Assembly: GCA_035549075.1 (NCBI GenBank) | Contig: DASZRT010000136.1 | Location: 37,211 to 101,210, forward strand | Reading direction: 5' to 3' | Origin: DASZFV01 sp035549075 | GTDB taxonomy: Bacteria; Myxococcota_A; Polyangia; Fen-1088 | DNA length: 64,000 bases | In this document: one piece after another, positions 61,764 to 64,000 of the stretch | Position numbering within the stretch: the stretch's first letter is position 1 | Layout of the letters: each line of letters opens with the position of its first letter | Made by a program: the position numbers and the translations under genes | Notes under the pieces: model-generated | Seen by the model: the letters and a program-made list of their open reading frames with translations, nothing else | What the model was told of the DNA's origin: nothing | The model's database searches: none

Positions 61764-63211
61764 GCGCCGAGGTCGAAGCCTCTGTCGCGTCGGCGTTGCT
61801 CGCCGATCTCCGCCGCTTGTTCCCCGGCGAGCGCCTCGTGACCGCGTCCGAGGAGCTGTTCGTCTACGAGTGCGACGCGCAGCGCTTCGATCGCGGGCAG
61901 CCGCTCGCGCTCGTGTTCCCCGAGACGACGGCCGAGGTGCAGGCGGCCGTGCGCGCGTGCGCGGCGCGCGGCGTGCCGTTCTTGCCGCGCGGCGCGGGCA
62001 CAGGCCTCTCGGGCGGCGCCGTGTCGCGCGGGGCCGTGCTGATCTCGACGGCGCGCCTCGCGACCATCCACGAGGTCGACGTCGCGAACCGCACGGCCTG
62101 GGTCGGTCCCGGCGTCGTCAACGCGCACCTGTCGCGCGCCGTCGCGCGCCACGGCCTGCACTACGCGCCCGATCCGTCGAGCCAGAACGCGTGCACGATC
62201 GGCGGCAACGTCGCCGAGAACAGCGGGGGGCCGCACACGCTCAAGTACGGCGTCACGACCAACCACGTGCTCGCCGCCGAGGTCGTGCTGCCCGACGGCG
62301 AGATCGTCGAGCTGGGCAGCGCCGTCGCCGACGCGTCAGGCTTCGATCTGTTGTCGCCGTTCGTCGGCTCCGAGGGCACGTTCGGCATCGCCACGAAGAT
62401 CCTCGTGCGCCTGACGCCGCTCCCCGAGGGCGTCAAGACCGTGCTCGCGATCTTCGACTCCGTGGGCGACGCGTGCCGCGCCGTCACCGAGATCCTCCAC
62501 CGCGGCGTCACGCCCGCGGCGCTCGAGATGATCGACCAGGTCGTCCTGCGCGCCGTCGAGGCGTGGATCCACGCCGGCTTCCCGCTCGACGCGGCGGCCG
62601 TCTTGCTCGTCGAGCTCGACGGCCTGGTCGAGGAGCTCGAGCCGCAGGCGGCGCGCGCCGTCGAGGCCTGCCGCGCGTGCGGCGCGCGCGACGTGCGGCT
62701 CGCGCGAGACGAGGCCGAGCGCGCGAAGTTCTGGAAGGGCCGCAAGCAGGCCTTCGGCGCGCTCGGGCGCGTCGCGCCCAACGCCTACCTGCACGACGGC
62801 GTCATCCCGCGCACGAAGCTGCCCGAGGTGCTGGAAGCGATCGCCGCCGCGGGCGCGCGCCACGGCCTCGTCATCGCCAACGTCTTCCACGCGGGCGACG
62901 GCAACCTGCACCCGACGGTGCTTTACGACGAGAACAGGCCCGGCGACATGGAGCGCGTGCGCGCCGCGAGCGAGGAGATCCTCGAGCTCGTCGTCGCCGT
63001 GGGCGGCGCGCTCTCGGGCGAGCACGGCATCGGCCTGGAGAAGATCGCCTTCATGCCGTCGGTGTTCAACGAGGCGGATCTGGCCGAGATGCGACGGCTG
63101 CGCGCGTTGTTCGATCCGCGCGGGCTGTGCAACCCGGGCAAGGTCGTCCCGGCGCCCGGCCAGTGCGTCGAGACCGGGGAGGCGCGGCGCAAGCTGCCGC
63201 TCGGTCATTGA
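61760..63211 (+). CDS. glcD: Glycolate oxidase, FAD-linked subunit GlcD
   Basis: This 483-aa protein starts at a GTG overlapping the pcs stop (GTGA). PRGAGTGLSGGAV and PDPSSQNACTIGGNVAENSGG are the FAD-binding (PCMH) motifs. GSEGTFGIATKILVRL, VFHAGDGNLHP (substrate/metal His) and LSGEHGIGLEKIAFM complete the GlcD/D-lactate dehydrogenase-like enzyme. It oxidises glycolate to glyoxylate with GlcE and GlcF. It is directly coupled to pcs, suggesting that two-carbon and three-carbon hydroxyacids are handled together. D-lactate or 2-hydroxyacid specificity is also possible. Confidence 0.93.
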   Translation: MSAEVEASVASALLADLRRLFPGERLVTASEELFVYECDAQRFDRGQPLALVFPETTAEVQAAVRACAARGVPFLPRGAGTGLSGGAVSRGAVLISTARLATIHEVDVANRTAWVGPGVVNAHLSRAVARHGLHYAPDPSSQNACTIGGNVAENSGGPHTLKYGVTTNHVLAAEVVLPDGEIVELGSAVADASGFDLLSPFVGSEGTFGIATKILVRLTPLPEGVKTVLAIFDSVGDACRAVTEILHRGVTPAALEMIDQVVLRAVEAWIHAGFPLDAAAVLLVELDGLVEELEPQAARAVEACRACGARDVRLARDEAERAKFWKGRKQAFGALGRVAPNAYLHDGVIPRTKLPEVLEAIAAAGARHGLVIANVFHAGDGNLHPTVLYDENRPGDMERVRAASEEILELVVAVGGALSGEHGIGLEKIAFMPSVFNEADLAEMRRLRALFDPRGLCNPGKVVPAPGQCVETGEARRKLPLGH

Positions 63212-64000
63212 TGATCGCGACGCCCGCGAGCGAAGACGAGGTCGTGGCCGCCGTGCGCGCCGCCCACGAGAGTGGGGCGGCGCTCGTCGTCGAGGGCGCG
63301 GGCACGAAGCGGTGCTGGGGGCCGGCGCCGGCCGAATCTGCGCGCGTGCTGTCGCTCGCGGGACTCTCGCGCGTCGTCGCGCACGAACCGGGCGACATGA
63401 TCCTCAGCGTCGAGACGGGCGCGCGCCTCGCCGACGTGCAGCGCGCGCTCGCGCCTCATGACCAGTGGCTGCCGTTCGACCCGCCCTTCGCGGCGGCGAC
63501 GACGATCGGCGGCGTTCTCGCGACGAACGCCGCGGGGCCGCGACGTCTCGGCTACGGCACGCCCAAGGATCACATCCTCGGCCTGCGGGTCGTCGGCGGC
63601 GACGGACGCGTCACGAAGTCGGGCGGACGCGTCGTCAAGAACGTGAGCGGGTACGACCTCCATCGCATGCACGTGGGCGCGTGGGGCGCGCTGGGCGTGC
63701 TCACGCTCGCGCACCTCAAGGTGAGCGCGCGCCCCGAGACGTCGGCGCTGTGGGCGCTGCCGTGCGCGAGCCTCGACGACGCGCACCGCTTGCTGCTCGA
63801 GGTCGCCGCGTCGCCGCTCCGGCCGGTCGCGCTCGAAGCGCTCGACGCCGCCGAGGTCGAGCACGCGCGGCGCGGCGGCGACGCCTGGTCCGCGGCACCC
63901 GCGCTCGCCGTCGTCGGCCTCGAAGGCTCGCGCGCGAGCTTCGAGCGTCACGCGCGCGACCTCGCGGCGTTCGGCGGCCGCGGCGTCGGGCGCGCGGTCC
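63211..64000 (+). CDS. glcE: Glycolate oxidase FAD-binding subunit GlcE (3' end outside window)
   Basis: The ATG at 63211 overlaps the glcD stop by one base (TGATG). The 263 codons visible encode IATPASEDEVVAAVRAAHE, VVEGAGTKRCWGP (the GGGTK-like FAD motif), and LPFDPPFAAATTIGGVLATNAAGPRRLGYGTPKDHILG and VVKNVSGYDLHRMHVGAWGALGV, which is the GlcE pattern of a short FAD-binding homologue of GlcD. It runs off the window end, so its C-terminus and any glcF are not seen. Confidence 0.92.
   Translation, partial: MIATPASEDEVVAAVRAAHESGAALVVEGAGTKRCWGPAPAESARVLSLAGLSRVVAHEPGDMILSVETGARLADVQRALAPHDQWLPFDPPFAAATTIGGVLATNAAGPRRLGYGTPKDHILGLRVVGGDGRVTKSGGRVVKNVSGYDLHRMHVGAWGALGVLTLAHLKVSARPETSALWALPCASLDDAHRLLLEVAASPLRPVALEALDAAEVEHARRGGDAWSAAPALAVVGLEGSRASFERHARDLAAFGGRGVGRAV

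Overview
This window is a 64-kb piece of a very GC-rich (about 70%) bacterial chromosome. Its gene content points to Myxococcota, most likely a Polyangia/Haliangia-type soil bacterium. The clues are many lipoproteins with long Gly/Ser/Thr linkers, a C-terminal MYXO-CTERM-like sorting tail, MopE-like Cys/Asp metal-binding motifs, a DUF1592/DUF1552 pair, a double-cupin lipoprotein-like protein and a sigma54 two-component system. This assignment is an inference; there is no rRNA or marker phylogeny in the window. I see no phage, insertion sequence, CRISPR array or plasmid gene.

Layout. 0-11 kb: a cut-off DEAD-box RNA helicase (minus strand), tRNA-Val(CAC), a 58-aa membrane protein, then a sensor kinase and a sigma54 response regulator followed by a czcACB-type metal-efflux operon. 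The intergenic region carries a near-consensus -24/-12 promoter and a 17-bp direct repeat with a 21-bp period, so the regulator very probably drives the pump. 11-22 kb (minus): one translationally coupled operon of malonyl-CoA synthetase, recC, recB, recD and a small membrane protein. 22-28 kb: a TonB-C/HEAT-repeat protein, an aldehyde dehydrogenase with a small partner, and a modular MopE-like lipoprotein.

28-40 kb is rich in acyl-CoA genes: the B12 subunit of a split methylmalonyl-CoA mutase, a cupin protein, an acyl-CoA dehydrogenase, the MeaB GTPase, a lipoprotein and a geranylgeranyl-reductase-like flavoprotein (plus). Facing them on the minus strand are the 3-oxoacid CoA-transferase subunits, the mutase large subunit and an IHF/HU protein. 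Next come a SAM hydrolase, a lipoprotein, an RlmD-like RNA methylase and tRNA-Gly(GCC). 40-55 kb is mainly secreted or envelope proteins (ThuA-like, DUF1552, DUF1592, GH16 glucanase, PQQ-glucose-dehydrogenase-like, MYXO-CTERM protein). Among these lie a VOC enzyme with a histone-H1-like tail, a sirtuin, a LacI-type sensor domain without its HTH, and a probable B12-salvage cassette (DUF71/COG2102 plus a cytoplasmic BtuF-like protein).

55-64 kb is one overlapping operon: a secreted esterase, a trifunctional propionyl-CoA synthase (acyl-CoA synthetase, enoyl-CoA hydratase and enoyl-CoA reductase in 1833 residues, the hallmark enzyme of 3-hydroxypropionate conversion), glcD and a cut-off glcE. 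Together with the mutase, MeaB, CoA-transferase, malonyl-CoA synthetase and the B12 genes, this suggests a C3 route from 3-hydroxypropionate through propionyl-CoA and methylmalonyl-CoA to succinyl-CoA. The propionyl-CoA carboxylase and epimerase it needs are not in the window.

The most notable observations are the propionyl-CoA synthase operon, the sigma54 control region of the metal pump, a dispersed two-hairpin repeat family (four copies), and the sirtuin locus with two neighbours bearing Lys-rich tails.
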